Shown one piece after another: positions 1 through 8,436 of a stretch of DNA of 64,000 nucleotides. Below the pieces are notes generated by a model. The model searched no databases and was not told the DNA's origin. It worked only from the letters and a program-made list of their open reading frames with translations. Position numbers and translations under genes: made by a program. Origin of the DNA: Winogradskyella pelagia (GTDB taxonomy: Bacteria; Bacteroidota; Bacteroidia; Flavobacteriales; Flavobacteriaceae). Each line of letters starts with the position of its first letter. Position 1 is the stretch's first letter. The stretch lies in NCBI RefSeq assembly GCF_017581965.1, contig NZ_JAGEVF010000010.1, positions 87,284 to 151,283 of the forward strand, read 5' to 3'.

Positions 1-810
1 TTCTGATAGCACCTCCCATAAAACAATAGGATTTCGTTCTGATAACAGCGAACCAATGTGCGACATTGTAAACAATGAATCCTTGTCGTTAATTTTAACA
101 GAATGAGTGTCGTAACCGTTAGTAATAAGTGTTACAGATTGATTTGTCTTCCTTTCAAACTCCTGTTTGGTATGATTGCTTGTTACAGTAATCTGATCAG
201 CCTTATTAAGAACTTCAGATTCGAGTTCTAGATGTTTCGCTTTAGAACTAGATGTAAGCTTTAATAATTTATGGTATCCTATGGTTGTCCAAGGATCTCT
301 AAAATCTGCAATCCATTTTACTTGGAGTTTTTCCTTTAGGCCCAAACCTATTAGATGAAGACTATGCGGTGGCCCAGTTGTAATTATGGTATTTATTTGA
401 TGTTTACGGATGTAGTCTGAAAGGAAACCTACCGAAGGCTTTACCCAATTCTTACGTGCATCAGGTATAAAGAAGTTTCCTCTTACAAATAACATTAATT
501 GTTGTAAAAGAGATTGTTTTTCTCGCTTTGGAATTACTCCAGAGCTTATAGTTTTAGTTTGCTTTTTAGAAAATAATCCTGCTAAATTATATGGCTCTTT
601 AATTGGTGTTTTAAGAATTTCTAAATTGTTTGGGATTTCGGCTAATAGACTTTCATCCAAAATAGGGTAGCTTGGATTTTCTGGAGAGTATATAATTGGC
701 TCAACCCCAAATTCTGGAAGATACTTTGCAAATTTCAGCCAACGTTGAACTCCAGGTCCTCCGGCAGGTGGCCAATAATAAGTGATTATAAGTACTTTTT
801 TGGAAGCCAT
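1..810 (-). CDS. Glycosyltransferase family 4 protein, N-terminal part (gene runs off the left edge)
   Basis: The reading frame begins at an ATG (complement of 808-810) and stays open for 270 codons to the first base, so the C-terminal half lies outside the window. The N-terminus (MASKKVLIITYYWPP followed by AGGPGVQRW) is the glycine-rich first Rossmann strand and loop of GT-B glycosyltransferases of the GT4 type. A later stretch (TTGPPHSLHLIG, then WIADFRDPW) is also typical of flavobacterial GT4 enzymes. It probably transfers a sugar to a surface glycan on the cytoplasmic face of the membrane; donor and acceptor cannot be read from the sequence. It lies 9 bases downstream of the YfhO gene and is probably co-transcribed with it. 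Confidence 0.85.
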   Translation of the reverse strand, partial: MASKKVLIITYYWPPAGGPGVQRWLKFAKYLPEFGVEPIIYSPENPSYPILDESLLAEIPNNLEILKTPIKEPYNLAGLFSKKQTKTISSGVIPKREKQSLLQQLMLFVRGNFFIPDARKNWVKPSVGFLSDYIRKHQINTIITTGPPHSLHLIGLGLKEKLQVKWIADFRDPWTTIGYHKLLKLTSSSKAKHLELESEVLNKADQITVTSNHTKQEFERKTNQSVTLITNGYDTHSVKINDKDSLFTMSHIGSLLSERNPIVLWEVLSE

Positions 811-819
811 TTAAATAAA

Positions 820-3243
820 TTACGCTTCTGGTCTTTTTGGTTTAAATTGAAAATACAATCCAAAAATTATTAGCAATCCAAGAATCGCAGAACTTGCCAA
901 GGCAATTCTACTACCTATTTCAACCACTTTTGGTTCAAACTTAAATTCTATAGTGTGATGTCCTTGGGGAATACTCAACCCTCTAAGGACATAATTAACA
1001 CGGGTATGAGGAACTACATTACCATCTATATAAGCATTCCAACCTTTACTATAATAAACCTCCGAAAATACGGCAAAACCATTATTATTGTTTTTTGAGT
1101 CATATTTAAGATAATTTGGCTTAAACTCCTTAAGCTCAATAGTTGCCAAAGAGTCCAAGGTAAATGTTTTAGAAGCTTCTATTAAAGTACTAACAGCTTT
1201 TACTTTTGTATTTAAACTGTCAAGCATTTTTATTTCTTCATTTGCTGTATTTACCTGCTTAAGATTTTTTACAAACCATGCATTACCGTTAGCTTCAGTA
1301 TTGGTATAGGGTAAAATTTTACCTTGCTCTTCAACGATAATGTATTTGGTATTGAGCATATTTAAGACATTCATATTATTGTCATAAACATAAAACTCAA
1401 GAAGTTCATTGTAACGTCCTAATTTTGCAGCATGGTAGCCCATAAGTGAATTATGGAAATAGGCAGCACGTCCTGGTCTTCCCTGACCTTCATTGGATAT
1501 GTCAAAAACTCTAAAATGACTTTTATCCTTTAGAATTTCTTTATCGGCTTCAGTGGCCCTATAAGGTCTATCTACTTGAATTGCAGATATGAAATCGTCA
1601 TTATTTACATATTGCTTATTGATTGCAACTAAGTCGAAAACTATTAAAAAACCCAAACAGACAATAGCACTGTTTTTCTTAACCTTTTTATTAAAGAATA
1701 AATAGAGTGTACCAGCTGACAATACAACGAGTATCAATGTCCTAATTGTATCAGATGTAAGAAGTACTTTCCTGTCTGCAATTAATGCGTCAACAAAAGG
1801 CTGTCCATAGGCTTGCACATATCTATCGTCCCTTAAACCTTCAAAATCAAATAAGGTAGATTTAAAAAGTAAAAACAAAACACACAAACCAGATGTAAGT
1901 ATTACAGTATATTTTAAGGCTATTAGTTTTTCGTTCTTACTTTCAGTTTTTCCAAAGAATTGAACCAAGCCTAAAATGCCAAGGACAGGAACACACAGCT
2001 CCAAAATTACTTGAATAGAACTAACCGCACGGAACTTATTATAAAGGGGGATGTAGTCTATAAAGAAATCTGTTAAAAACTCTAGGTTTTTGCCATAAGA
2101 TAATAATAAGGACAAAACCGTACCTCCTAATAGCCACCATTTCATTTTACCCTTTACCAAAAATAGTCCCAGCACGAAAAGAAAAATCGCAACTGCTCCG
2201 ACATAAGCCGGTGCTTCGACAATTGGTTGGTCGCCCCAATACATTGGCGCATTTCTACTCGCTTCTAAAGCTTCTATAGGTGAAGCCCCAAGATTTATAT
2301 AAGCCTTGTAAGTTTCTGAATCCTTACCAACATCTTCATAGTTGCCACCACCCATAAATTTGGGTATAAATAGATTAAAAGTTTCTACCAATCCATAACT
2401 ATACTCTGTAATGTATTCTCTGCTCAAACCTGATGTAGTTTCCTTAGGCGAGCCATCCGAATTAATGGTCAGTTCACTTTTTCCTCGTGTACTTTCCTTT
2501 ACATATTCTTGGGTAGCTAGAATATTTGTAGCATTCAACCCTACGGCCAAAATAGCAGCGATACTCAAAATCCCGATTGATTTTAAAAAATCTGGTAACT
2601 GCTTCTTTTTGTAGGCATCGACTAAATAACTTATTCCTAGTACAATAACCAACAAAAATAAATAATAGGTCATCTGATAGTGATTGGCAACAAGTTCTAG
2701 ACCAAGGGCTACTGCCGTTATAAGAAACCCTATTATATATTTCTTTCTAAAGGTGAGTACAATACCAGAAAGTACCAATGGCATATAAGCAATGGCGTGC
2801 GCTTTAGAGTTATGCCCTACACCTAGAATAATTATAAGATAGGTAGAAAAGCCAAAGGCCAACGCTCCTAAAGCCGCTAACTTAAAATCTACTTTTAAGC
2901 ATAAGAGTAAAATATAAAAGCCTAAAAAATATAGAAATAAATAATCAGCAGGACGCGGCAGAAAACGTAGTGAAAGGTCTAGTTTCTTTATGTAATTATG
3001 TGGATACTTTGCTCCCAATTGATATGTGGGCATTCCTCCAAAAGCACTATTTGTCCAGTAGGTCTCTTCGCCTGTATTTTTGGCAAATTCCTTTTGCTGT
3101 TGTGCCATACCAATGTAATGCATAATATCACTTTGGAATATTTTTTTTCCTTGTAATACAGGACTAAAGTATACTAAAGACACGATGACAAAGCCAATAA
3201 TTACTGAGATGTGGGGAATTATGCGTTTGATGGAATCGGACAT
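820..3243 (-). CDS. YfhO family integral membrane protein
   Basis: An 807-residue polytopic membrane protein. Residues about 10-30 form the first membrane helix. About ten further hydrophobic segments follow between residues 95 and 550, then a soluble domain of about 200 residues, and a last helix near the C-terminus (about 775-800). The early extracytoplasmic loop (about residues 35-80, with an FQSDIMHY segment and TNSAFGGMPTYQ) is the conserved YfhO/GT-C-like loop in which an acidic residue is thought to be catalytic. YfhO proteins are linked to glycosylation of lipoteichoic acids or surface polymers in Firmicutes; the role in Bacteroidota is not settled. A glycosyltransferase 9 bases downstream supports a role in surface glycans. 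Confidence 0.85.
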   Translation of the reverse strand: MSDSIKRIIPHISVIIGFVIVSLVYFSPVLQGKKIFQSDIMHYIGMAQQQKEFAKNTGEETYWTNSAFGGMPTYQLGAKYPHNYIKKLDLSLRFLPRPADYLFLYFLGFYILLLCLKVDFKLAALGALAFGFSTYLIIILGVGHNSKAHAIAYMPLVLSGIVLTFRKKYIIGFLITAVALGLELVANHYQMTYYLFLLVIVLGISYLVDAYKKKQLPDFLKSIGILSIAAILAVGLNATNILATQEYVKESTRGKSELTINSDGSPKETTSGLSREYITEYSYGLVETFNLFIPKFMGGGNYEDVGKDSETYKAYINLGASPIEALEASRNAPMYWGDQPIVEAPAYVGAVAIFLFVLGLFLVKGKMKWWLLGGTVLSLLLSYGKNLEFLTDFFIDYIPLYNKFRAVSSIQVILELCVPVLGILGLVQFFGKTESKNEKLIALKYTVILTSGLCVLFLLFKSTLFDFEGLRDDRYVQAYGQPFVDALIADRKVLLTSDTIRTLILVVLSAGTLYLFFNKKVKKNSAIVCLGFLIVFDLVAINKQYVNNDDFISAIQVDRPYRATEADKEILKDKSHFRVFDISNEGQGRPGRAAYFHNSLMGYHAAKLGRYNELLEFYVYDNNMNVLNMLNTKYIIVEEQGKILPYTNTEANGNAWFVKNLKQVNTANEEIKMLDSLNTKVKAVSTLIEASKTFTLDSLATIELKEFKPNYLKYDSKNNNNGFAVFSEVYYSKGWNAYIDGNVVPHTRVNYVLRGLSIPQGHHTIEFKFEPKVVEIGSRIALASSAILGLLIIFGLYFQFKPKRPEA

Positions 3244-3311
3244 TAAAAAGCTTAATTATTTCAAAGGAAAGTTACTACTTTTTTTATAAGACGCTAGGAT
3301 TTTTATTTCAA

Positions 3312-3581
3312 CTAGTCCACCTCTTCGTAATCTATATATTCACCTACGTCATCATTCGAAGATTTATGATTCTCAGGCATTTTATCAATAACTGTTTCAC
3401 CCTCTTTTGCACGTTTTTGGTTGGATTGTTTTTGGTTTTGAAATCCACCAAATTGTTGGCCGAATTTTTGTTCTGCTTTTTTGGCAACAAACCTCAAAAT
3501 TAAGGGCGCAAAAAGACGTGAGAGAATCTTAACACCAAAGTAAATAAGCAGTAATATTAAAATGGTCCTTAAAAAACCCAT
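3312..3581 (-). CDS. DUF4834 family small membrane protein
   Basis: A protein of about 89 residues with one N-terminal membrane helix (GFLRTILILLLIYFGVKIL) and a polar, charged tail rich in Lys/Gln and then Asp/Glu. This matches the Bacteroidota-specific family DUF4834, whose function is unknown. An in-frame ATG seven codons upstream (3602) would add MIYEASA. I prefer the internal ATG because family members usually start with MGFLRT-like sequence. It lies upstream of the YfhO and glycosyltransferase genes on the same strand and may start that operon. Confidence 0.75.
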   Translation of the reverse strand: MGFLRTILILLLIYFGVKILSRLFAPLILRFVAKKAEQKFGQQFGGFQNQKQSNQKRAKEGETVIDKMPENHKSSNDDVGEYIDYEEVD

Positions 3582-3680
3582 AGCTGAAGCTTCGTAAATC
3601 ATAAATTCTTATTCATATCAAAAATACAATTCTCGATGTTTATAATCGGATTATTAAGCCTAAAAAAAGTATAAAATATC

Positions 3681-3688
3681 TATATTTG
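3681..3688 (+). promoter_or_regulatory. Putative -7 promoter box for the 3706 gene
   Basis: TATATTTG matches the Bacteroidota primary sigma factor -7 consensus TAnnTTTG exactly and ends 17 bases before the ATG at 3706. No convincing -33 TTTG was seen at the expected spacing. Confidence 0.5.
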
Positions 3689-3705
3689 AGGCTAAACCTA
3701 TTTGT

Positions 3706-4599
3706 ATGAAAGCTACAAAATCCTACCTTTTTGTATTTCTAGCATTATCTATCGTTGAGTTGCATGCGCAATATACAGAAGTTATTAATTCCAATAGACC
3801 AGGAGCTTCTGAAAGTGCTTTTTCGGTTGGTACCAACGTATTGCAATTTGAAGCAGGAGCGTTTTCGATTAAAGAAGAACATACGCCTTTGGAGTACGAT
3901 GTCTCAGGATTTGGACTAGACTTTGCCGTCCGCTATGGTTTATTTTTTGAACAGCTAGAGCTACAACTAAATGGAGTATATCAAAACGATACTCAGACAT
4001 TTAATAGTGGAGCATTACCATTTGAAAGGGATCGTGCTAATTTCACAAATCTCACCATTGGGGCAAAATACCTCATATACGACCCGTTTAAATCGGAAGA
4101 CGAGGCCAAGCCCAATTTATACAGTTACCACGCCAATAGAAAATTCCAATGGAAATCATTAATTCCTGCGGTGGCGGTTTACGCTGGGGCAAATTTTGAC
4201 ACGAAAGACAATCCTTTTACTGCCCCTGATGTAGAAGGTATTAGTCCTAAAATAATGGTTTTAACACAGCATAATTTTAATGGAGGATGGGTGTTTGTCA
4301 TGAATTTTAGTCAAAACCGTATAGGTTCTGATTTTTCTGAATTTCAGTATGTCCTTACATTAACACATTCTTTTACTAATCAATGGGTGATATTTGGAGA
4401 GACACAAGGGATAAAAAGTGATTTCTATGCGGATAATATATTTAGAGTTGGTGGTGCTTACCTCTGGAACAAGGATTTTCAACTTGATACGAATATTGCC
4501 TTTAATACTAAAGACACGCCATCTATTTTTAATATTGCATTTGGCGCTTCTTACCGTTTAGATTTTCATAAAGACAAAAAAATAGATAATGGTAACTAA
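3706..4599 (+). CDS. Outer-membrane transporter-like beta-barrel (phenol MetA-pathway transporter family)
   Basis: A 297-residue secreted protein with a signal peptide (about residues 1-21, ending LHA before QYTEV). The rest alternates amphipathic beta strands. The start of the mature protein (NSNRPGASESAF, then VLQFEAGAF) resembles the PF13557-type 'transporter' family common in Flavobacteriia. It is predicted to be an outer-membrane beta-barrel; the substrate is unknown and the family name is only historical. It sits alone between divergent and co-directional genes, with its own likely promoter. Confidence 0.65.
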   Translation: MKATKSYLFVFLALSIVELHAQYTEVINSNRPGASESAFSVGTNVLQFEAGAFSIKEEHTPLEYDVSGFGLDFAVRYGLFFEQLELQLNGVYQNDTQTFNSGALPFERDRANFTNLTIGAKYLIYDPFKSEDEAKPNLYSYHANRKFQWKSLIPAVAVYAGANFDTKDNPFTAPDVEGISPKIMVLTQHNFNGGWVFVMNFSQNRIGSDFSEFQYVLTLTHSFTNQWVIFGETQGIKSDFYADNIFRVGGAYLWNKDFQLDTNIAFNTKDTPSIFNIAFGASYRLDFHKDKKIDNGN

Positions 4600-4672
4600 G
4601 CCAGAGATTAAGCAAAGTGTTGAGTTTGCTGAAAAAACCTTTTCAACAATTTTTAATACGTCTATTTAGCAT

Positions 4673-5794
4673 ATGATCACTATTAAAGAAGCTGTAACCA
4701 AAAAACAAATCAAGGCATTTGTTAAGTTTCCTTTTACAATCTATAAGGATTCAAAGTATTGGGTACCACCAATAATTAAGCAGGAGCTTGAAACTTTTAA
4801 TAAGGATAAGAATCCTATTTTTAAAGATGCTGAAGCTCATTTTTTGCTTGCTTATAAGGATAACGTTATTGTTGGCCGTGTTGCTGCAATTATAAATCAT
4901 TTAGAAATCAATAATCAAAACATTAAAAAAATGCGTTTTGGGTGGTTTGATTTTATTGATGATCTTAACGTGAGCAAAGCGTTATTAGCTGAAGTTGAGA
5001 AGATTGGTAGAGATAAAAATTTAGAGTATACAGAAGGTCCCGTTGGATTTTCAAATTTAGATAAGGTTGGCGTTTTAACCGAAGGTTTTGATAGTCTTGG
5101 CTTAATGGTGAGTTGGTACAATCACCCTTATTATGTAAAGCATTATGAGGCACATGGTTATGTTATTGAAAAGGAATACTCTGAGAGTAGGTTTCCGTTT
5201 TCTAACGTTGACCCAGAAACATTTAAAAAAGCACAAGCTCTTATAAAAAGACGATACCAACTTACTGCATTAAAATTCACGAAAACTAACGAGGTAATGC
5301 CCTATGCAGACAGAATGTTTGATTTGTTTAACACAACATATGCATCGCTCTCTTCTTTTGTTGAAATAACGGATATACAAAAAGCGTATTTTAAGAAAAA
5401 GTTTATAAGTTTTGTTAATCCAGAATACATAAAATTTGTAATTGATAAAAATGATAATCTTGTGGCATTTGCTATAGTGATGCCAAGATTTGCAGAGGCA
5501 ATACAAAAAACTAAAGGCAAATTATTTCCTTTTGGATTCAAACATATTTTAAGAGCGAAAAAGAACAGCAAAGATGTTATTTTCTATTTAATCGGTGTAC
5601 ATCCAGACTATCAAAATAAAGGCGTACATGCTGTTATTTTTAATGAGTATTATGATATCTTTAAATCAAAGGACGTACAAACGTGTTATAGAACGGCTGA
5701 ACTAGAGGATAATGAAGCCATTAAAAAAATATGGAAACACTTCAGCCCTGAAGTGTATAAGAGACGTAAAACCTACAGAAAAAATTTAAATTAA
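4673..5794 (+). CDS. GNAT-fold acyltransferase-like protein
   Basis: A 373-residue cytoplasmic protein. Residues about 55-80 (HFLLAYKDNVIVGRVAAIIN) look like the first strands of a GNAT fold. Residues about 308-325 (GVHPDYQNKGVHAVI) resemble the acetyl-CoA-binding motif A (Q/R-x-x-G-x-G/A) in degenerate form. A central segment (YTEGPVGFSNLDKVG and VSWYNHPYYVKHYE) is characteristic of a Bacteroidota family whose members have no assigned substrate. I recall database entries calling such proteins GTP cyclohydrolase, but nothing here supports that. The gene ends just before a strong terminator. Confidence 0.6.
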   Translation: MITIKEAVTKKQIKAFVKFPFTIYKDSKYWVPPIIKQELETFNKDKNPIFKDAEAHFLLAYKDNVIVGRVAAIINHLEINNQNIKKMRFGWFDFIDDLNVSKALLAEVEKIGRDKNLEYTEGPVGFSNLDKVGVLTEGFDSLGLMVSWYNHPYYVKHYEAHGYVIEKEYSESRFPFSNVDPETFKKAQALIKRRYQLTALKFTKTNEVMPYADRMFDLFNTTYASLSSFVEITDIQKAYFKKKFISFVNPEYIKFVIDKNDNLVAFAIVMPRFAEAIQKTKGKLFPFGFKHILRAKKNSKDVIFYLIGVHPDYQNKGVHAVIFNEYYDIFKSKDVQTCYRTAELEDNEAIKKIWKHFSPEVYKRRKTYRKNLN

Positions 5795-5828
5795 AAAAAG
5801 CTGCTTCGTTAGAGCAGCTTTTTTTTTA
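5793..5828. terminator. Bidirectional intrinsic terminator between convergent genes
   Basis: A 7-bp GC-containing stem (AGCTGCT at 5799-5805 with AGCAGCT at 5813-5819) around a 7-base loop, flanked by an A run on the left and a T run on the right. It can therefore end transcription of both the GNAT-like gene and the convergent gene at 5853-7112. Confidence 0.85.
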
Positions 5829-5852
5829 TGACAACGGTATTCTTTTACATTC

Positions 5853-7112
5853 TTATTCACCCATTGCAGCCATTAACGCAGCTGACATGCGCTTATATGT
5901 TCCATTATCCAAACGCTCTCTAATAGCATCAAAGGCATCTAGAGTATCTTCAACATCTTGAAGTGTATGAGTGGCCGTAGGAATCATTCTTAATAAAATT
6001 AAACCTTTTGGTATAACAGGATAAACTACAATAGAACAGAAAATACCATGATTCTCTCTTAAATCTCTAACAAGAGCCATAGCCTCAGGGATACTTCCTT
6101 TTAAATATACAGGAGTCACACAACTCTGTGTAGTACCTATATCGAACCCTCGGTCTTTTAATCCAGATTGCAGTGCATTAACTATTTTCCATAGATTCTC
6201 TTTAAGTTGTGGCATTGTTTTTAGCATATCCAAACGCTTCAAAGCCCCAACAGTTAACTGCATCTGTAAAGATTTTGCAAACATTTGAGAACGCAAATTG
6301 TATTTAAGGTAATCAATAATCTCTTGGTCACCTGCAATAAAAGCCCCTGTGCTAGCCATTGATTTTGCAAACGTTGCAAAATAAACATCTATATCGTCTT
6401 GTATACCTTGCTCCTCACCTGCTCCAGCACCAGTTTTGCCAAGTGTACCAAAACCATGAGCATCATCAACTAAGAACCTAAAATTGAACTTTTTCTTAAG
6501 TTCAACAATCTCTTTTAATCGTCCTTGCTCGCCTCGCATTCCAAACACACCTTCAGAAATAACCAATATACCCCCTCCAGTTTGCTCTGCCATTTTTGTG
6601 GCACGCTCTAGATTCTTTTCAAGACTTTCTATATCGTTGTGTTTGTAAGTAAAACGTTTACCCATATGTAAGCGAACACCATCAATTATACAAGCATGAG
6701 AATCTACATCATACACAATAATATCATCTTTAGAAACTAATGCATCAATAGTAGACATTATCCCTTGATACCCAAAGTTAAGAAGGTAAGCTGCCTCCTT
6801 ATTAACAAATGCCGCAAGTTCTTTTTGTAATTTTTCGTGTAAATCCGTATGACCAGACATCATTCTTGCACCCATTGGATATGCAGAACCATATTGTGCC
6901 GCAGCCTCAGCATCCACTTTTCGAACTTCAGGGTGATTAGCAAGACCTAAATAATCATTTATACTCCATGTAATAACCTCTTTGCCTTGAAATTTCATAC
7001 GATTAGAAATTTGACCCTCTAATTTTGGAAAAACAAAATAACCTTCAGCTTGAGAAGCCCATTTTCCTAGCGGTCCCTTATCTCTGTAAATCTTTTCGAA
7101 TAAATCCTTCAT
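5853..7112 (-). CDS. AOS-family PLP acyltransferase, probable cysteate/serine fatty acyltransferase for sulfonolipid or sphingolipid synthesis
   Basis: A 419-residue PLP enzyme of the alpha-oxoamine synthase family (relatives: 8-amino-7-oxononanoate synthase, KBL, serine palmitoyltransferase). Visible residues: His139 in DSHACI stacks on PLP, the Asp-Asp-Ala-His motif is at 216-219, Lys250 in ATFAKSMAS forms the Schiff base, and the C-terminal LRMIPTATHT carries the substrate-binding Arg. The enzyme condenses an amino acid with an acyl thioester and releases CO2. A flavobacterial member of this subgroup has been shown to be the cysteate-fatty acyl transferase of capnine synthesis (from memory). 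The neighbouring cysteine-synthase-like gene fits that role; serine palmitoyltransferase is the main alternative. I use the ATG at 7112; the TTG one codon upstream is less likely. Confidence 0.8.
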   Translation of the reverse strand: MKDLFEKIYRDKGPLGKWASQAEGYFVFPKLEGQISNRMKFQGKEVITWSINDYLGLANHPEVRKVDAEAAAQYGSAYPMGARMMSGHTDLHEKLQKELAAFVNKEAAYLLNFGYQGIMSTIDALVSKDDIIVYDVDSHACIIDGVRLHMGKRFTYKHNDIESLEKNLERATKMAEQTGGGILVISEGVFGMRGEQGRLKEIVELKKKFNFRFLVDDAHGFGTLGKTGAGAGEEQGIQDDIDVYFATFAKSMASTGAFIAGDQEIIDYLKYNLRSQMFAKSLQMQLTVGALKRLDMLKTMPQLKENLWKIVNALQSGLKDRGFDIGTTQSCVTPVYLKGSIPEAMALVRDLRENHGIFCSIVVYPVIPKGLILLRMIPTATHTLQDVEDTLDAFDAIRERLDNGTYKRMSAALMAAMGE

Positions 7113-7214
7113 CAATCTTAATACTATTAACCGTTGTAAAAGTGATGTTTCTCACAGTCTTACAAACTATTAATTCTATGTTAATTTAACTCTTTTAGTA
7201 AGTGCAAAATTAGG

Positions 7215-7222
7215 CAAATATA
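7215..7222 (-). promoter_or_regulatory. Putative -7 box for the AOS-family gene
   Basis: On the minus strand this reads TATATTTG, an exact TAnnTTTG match, about 100 bases upstream of the 7112 start. It lies downstream of the terminator at 7278-7310, so the AOS gene probably has its own promoter. No clear -33 element. Confidence 0.4.
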
Positions 7223-7277
7223 TTATGACCTCATAATTTATTTATTTGAAGTCATTTCCATATTTTCTAGCTATAAA

Positions 7278-7310
7278 AAAGCCTGCTTCGCATTTGGTGA
7301 AGCAGGCTTT
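7278..7310 (-). terminator. Intrinsic terminator after the cysteine-synthase-like gene
   Basis: A perfect 12-bp inverted repeat (AAAGCCTGCTTC at 7278-7289, GAAGCAGGCTTT at 7299-7310) with a 9-base loop. On the minus strand it is followed by a T run. It separates transcription of the 7330-8367 gene from that of the 5853-7112 gene. Confidence 0.85.
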
Positions 7311-7329
7311 AGCTGTATTATTTTAAATA

Positions 7330-8367
7330 CTATTTTATATATTCTATTGGAGTATGTACTTCGTTTTTACTGTCAAAAAAGCCTTGGTCTTCCATCCACT
7401 TATCACTGTATACCTTGCTCATATAACGTGAACCATGGTCTGGAAATACAACTACGACCTTATCGGTTTTATTAAATTCTCCTTCTTCACTCAGTTGCTT
7501 TACTGCTTGCATTGCCGCACCACTCGTATAACCAACAAAAAGCCCTTCTGTATTAGAAATCTCTCTTGCACAATGGGCACTTTCTTCGTCAGTGACTTTG
7601 ATAAACTTATCTATTAAATCAAAATCTGTTGCGGTTGGAATAAGGTTCTTACCTAATCCTTCTATGCGATATGGGTAAATTTCCTTATCATCAAACTCTC
7701 TCGTTTCGTGGTATTTTTTTAAGACAGAACCGTAAGCATCTACTCCTATAACCTTAACATCCGGATTTTGCTCTTTAAGATATTTTGCAATACCAGATAT
7801 AGTTCCACCTGTTCCGCTACAAGCCACCAAATGGGTAATCTTACCTTCCGTTTGTTCCCAAATCTCTGGACCTGTACTGTTATAATGCGCATCAATATTT
7901 AATTGATTGAAATATTGATTGATATAAATGGAACCTTTAATTTCTTCATGTAAGCGTTTGGCCACTTGATAATATGATCTTGGATCATCAGCATTTACAT
8001 GTGCTGGGCAAACATAAACTTTTGCTCCCATTGATTTAAGCATGTCTATTTTGTCTGCAGATGATTTAGAACTTACAGCTAAAATGCACTCATAGCCTTT
8101 GATAATACTCACCATAGCTATACTAAAACCAGTATTACCTGATGTAGTCTCGATAATGGTGTCTCCTGGAGTTAAAATACCTTGTCTTTCAGCTTCTTCT
8201 ATAATGTGTAATGCAATTCGGTCTTTCGAAGAGTGGCCTGGATTAAATGCTTCTACCTTAGCGTAAAACTCACCTTTGATATCAGCTGCCATTCGATTTA
8301 ATTTGATCAAGGGTGTACTGCCTATAAGCTGCAATACATTATCAAATACGTGCTTTGCTTTGTCCAT
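7330..8367 (-). CDS. PLP-dependent cysteine synthase-family enzyme, candidate cysteate synthase
   Basis: A 345-residue fold-type II PLP enzyme. Lys48 in NPGHSSKDR is the Schiff-base lysine, TSGNTG at 75-80 is the substrate carboxylate loop, and SGTGGT at 184-189 binds the PLP phosphate. True CysK proteins usually read NPGGSVKDR at the lysine and are about 300-320 residues long. The GHSS variant and the longer C-terminus suggest a different acceptor or nucleophile. Its neighbour is an AOS-family enzyme of the cysteate acyltransferase type, so I infer that it may make cysteate from phosphoserine (or acetylserine) and sulfite. Ordinary cysteine synthase or cystathionine beta-synthase remain possible. 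Confidence 0.75.
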   Translation of the reverse strand: MDKAKHVFDNVLQLIGSTPLIKLNRMAADIKGEFYAKVEAFNPGHSSKDRIALHIIEEAERQGILTPGDTIIETTSGNTGFSIAMVSIIKGYECILAVSSKSSADKIDMLKSMGAKVYVCPAHVNADDPRSYYQVAKRLHEEIKGSIYINQYFNQLNIDAHYNSTGPEIWEQTEGKITHLVACSGTGGTISGIAKYLKEQNPDVKVIGVDAYGSVLKKYHETREFDDKEIYPYRIEGLGKNLIPTATDFDLIDKFIKVTDEESAHCAREISNTEGLFVGYTSGAAMQAVKQLSEEGEFNKTDKVVVVFPDHGSRYMSKVYSDKWMEDQGFFDSKNEVHTPIEYIK

Positions 8368-8417
8368 AAATGCTATTTATAGGTATCCAATTTAATTATT
8401 TGACACCAAAAACCTCG

Positions 8418-8425
8418 CAAAAGTA
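8418..8425 (-). promoter_or_regulatory. Putative -7 box for the cysteine-synthase-like gene
   Basis: Minus-strand TACTTTTG, an exact TAnnTTTG match, 50 bases upstream of the ATG at 8367. No good -33 element. Confidence 0.4.
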
Positions 8426-8436
8426 ACAATTTTTTT

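Noticed and set aside
4622..4657. Terminator after the outer-membrane transporter gene
   Set aside because: The TGTTGA/TCAACA pairing is short with a long loop, too weak to call.
4673..5794. GTP cyclohydrolase
   Set aside because: None of the zinc or GTP-binding residues of that enzyme are visible; the sequence looks GNAT-like.
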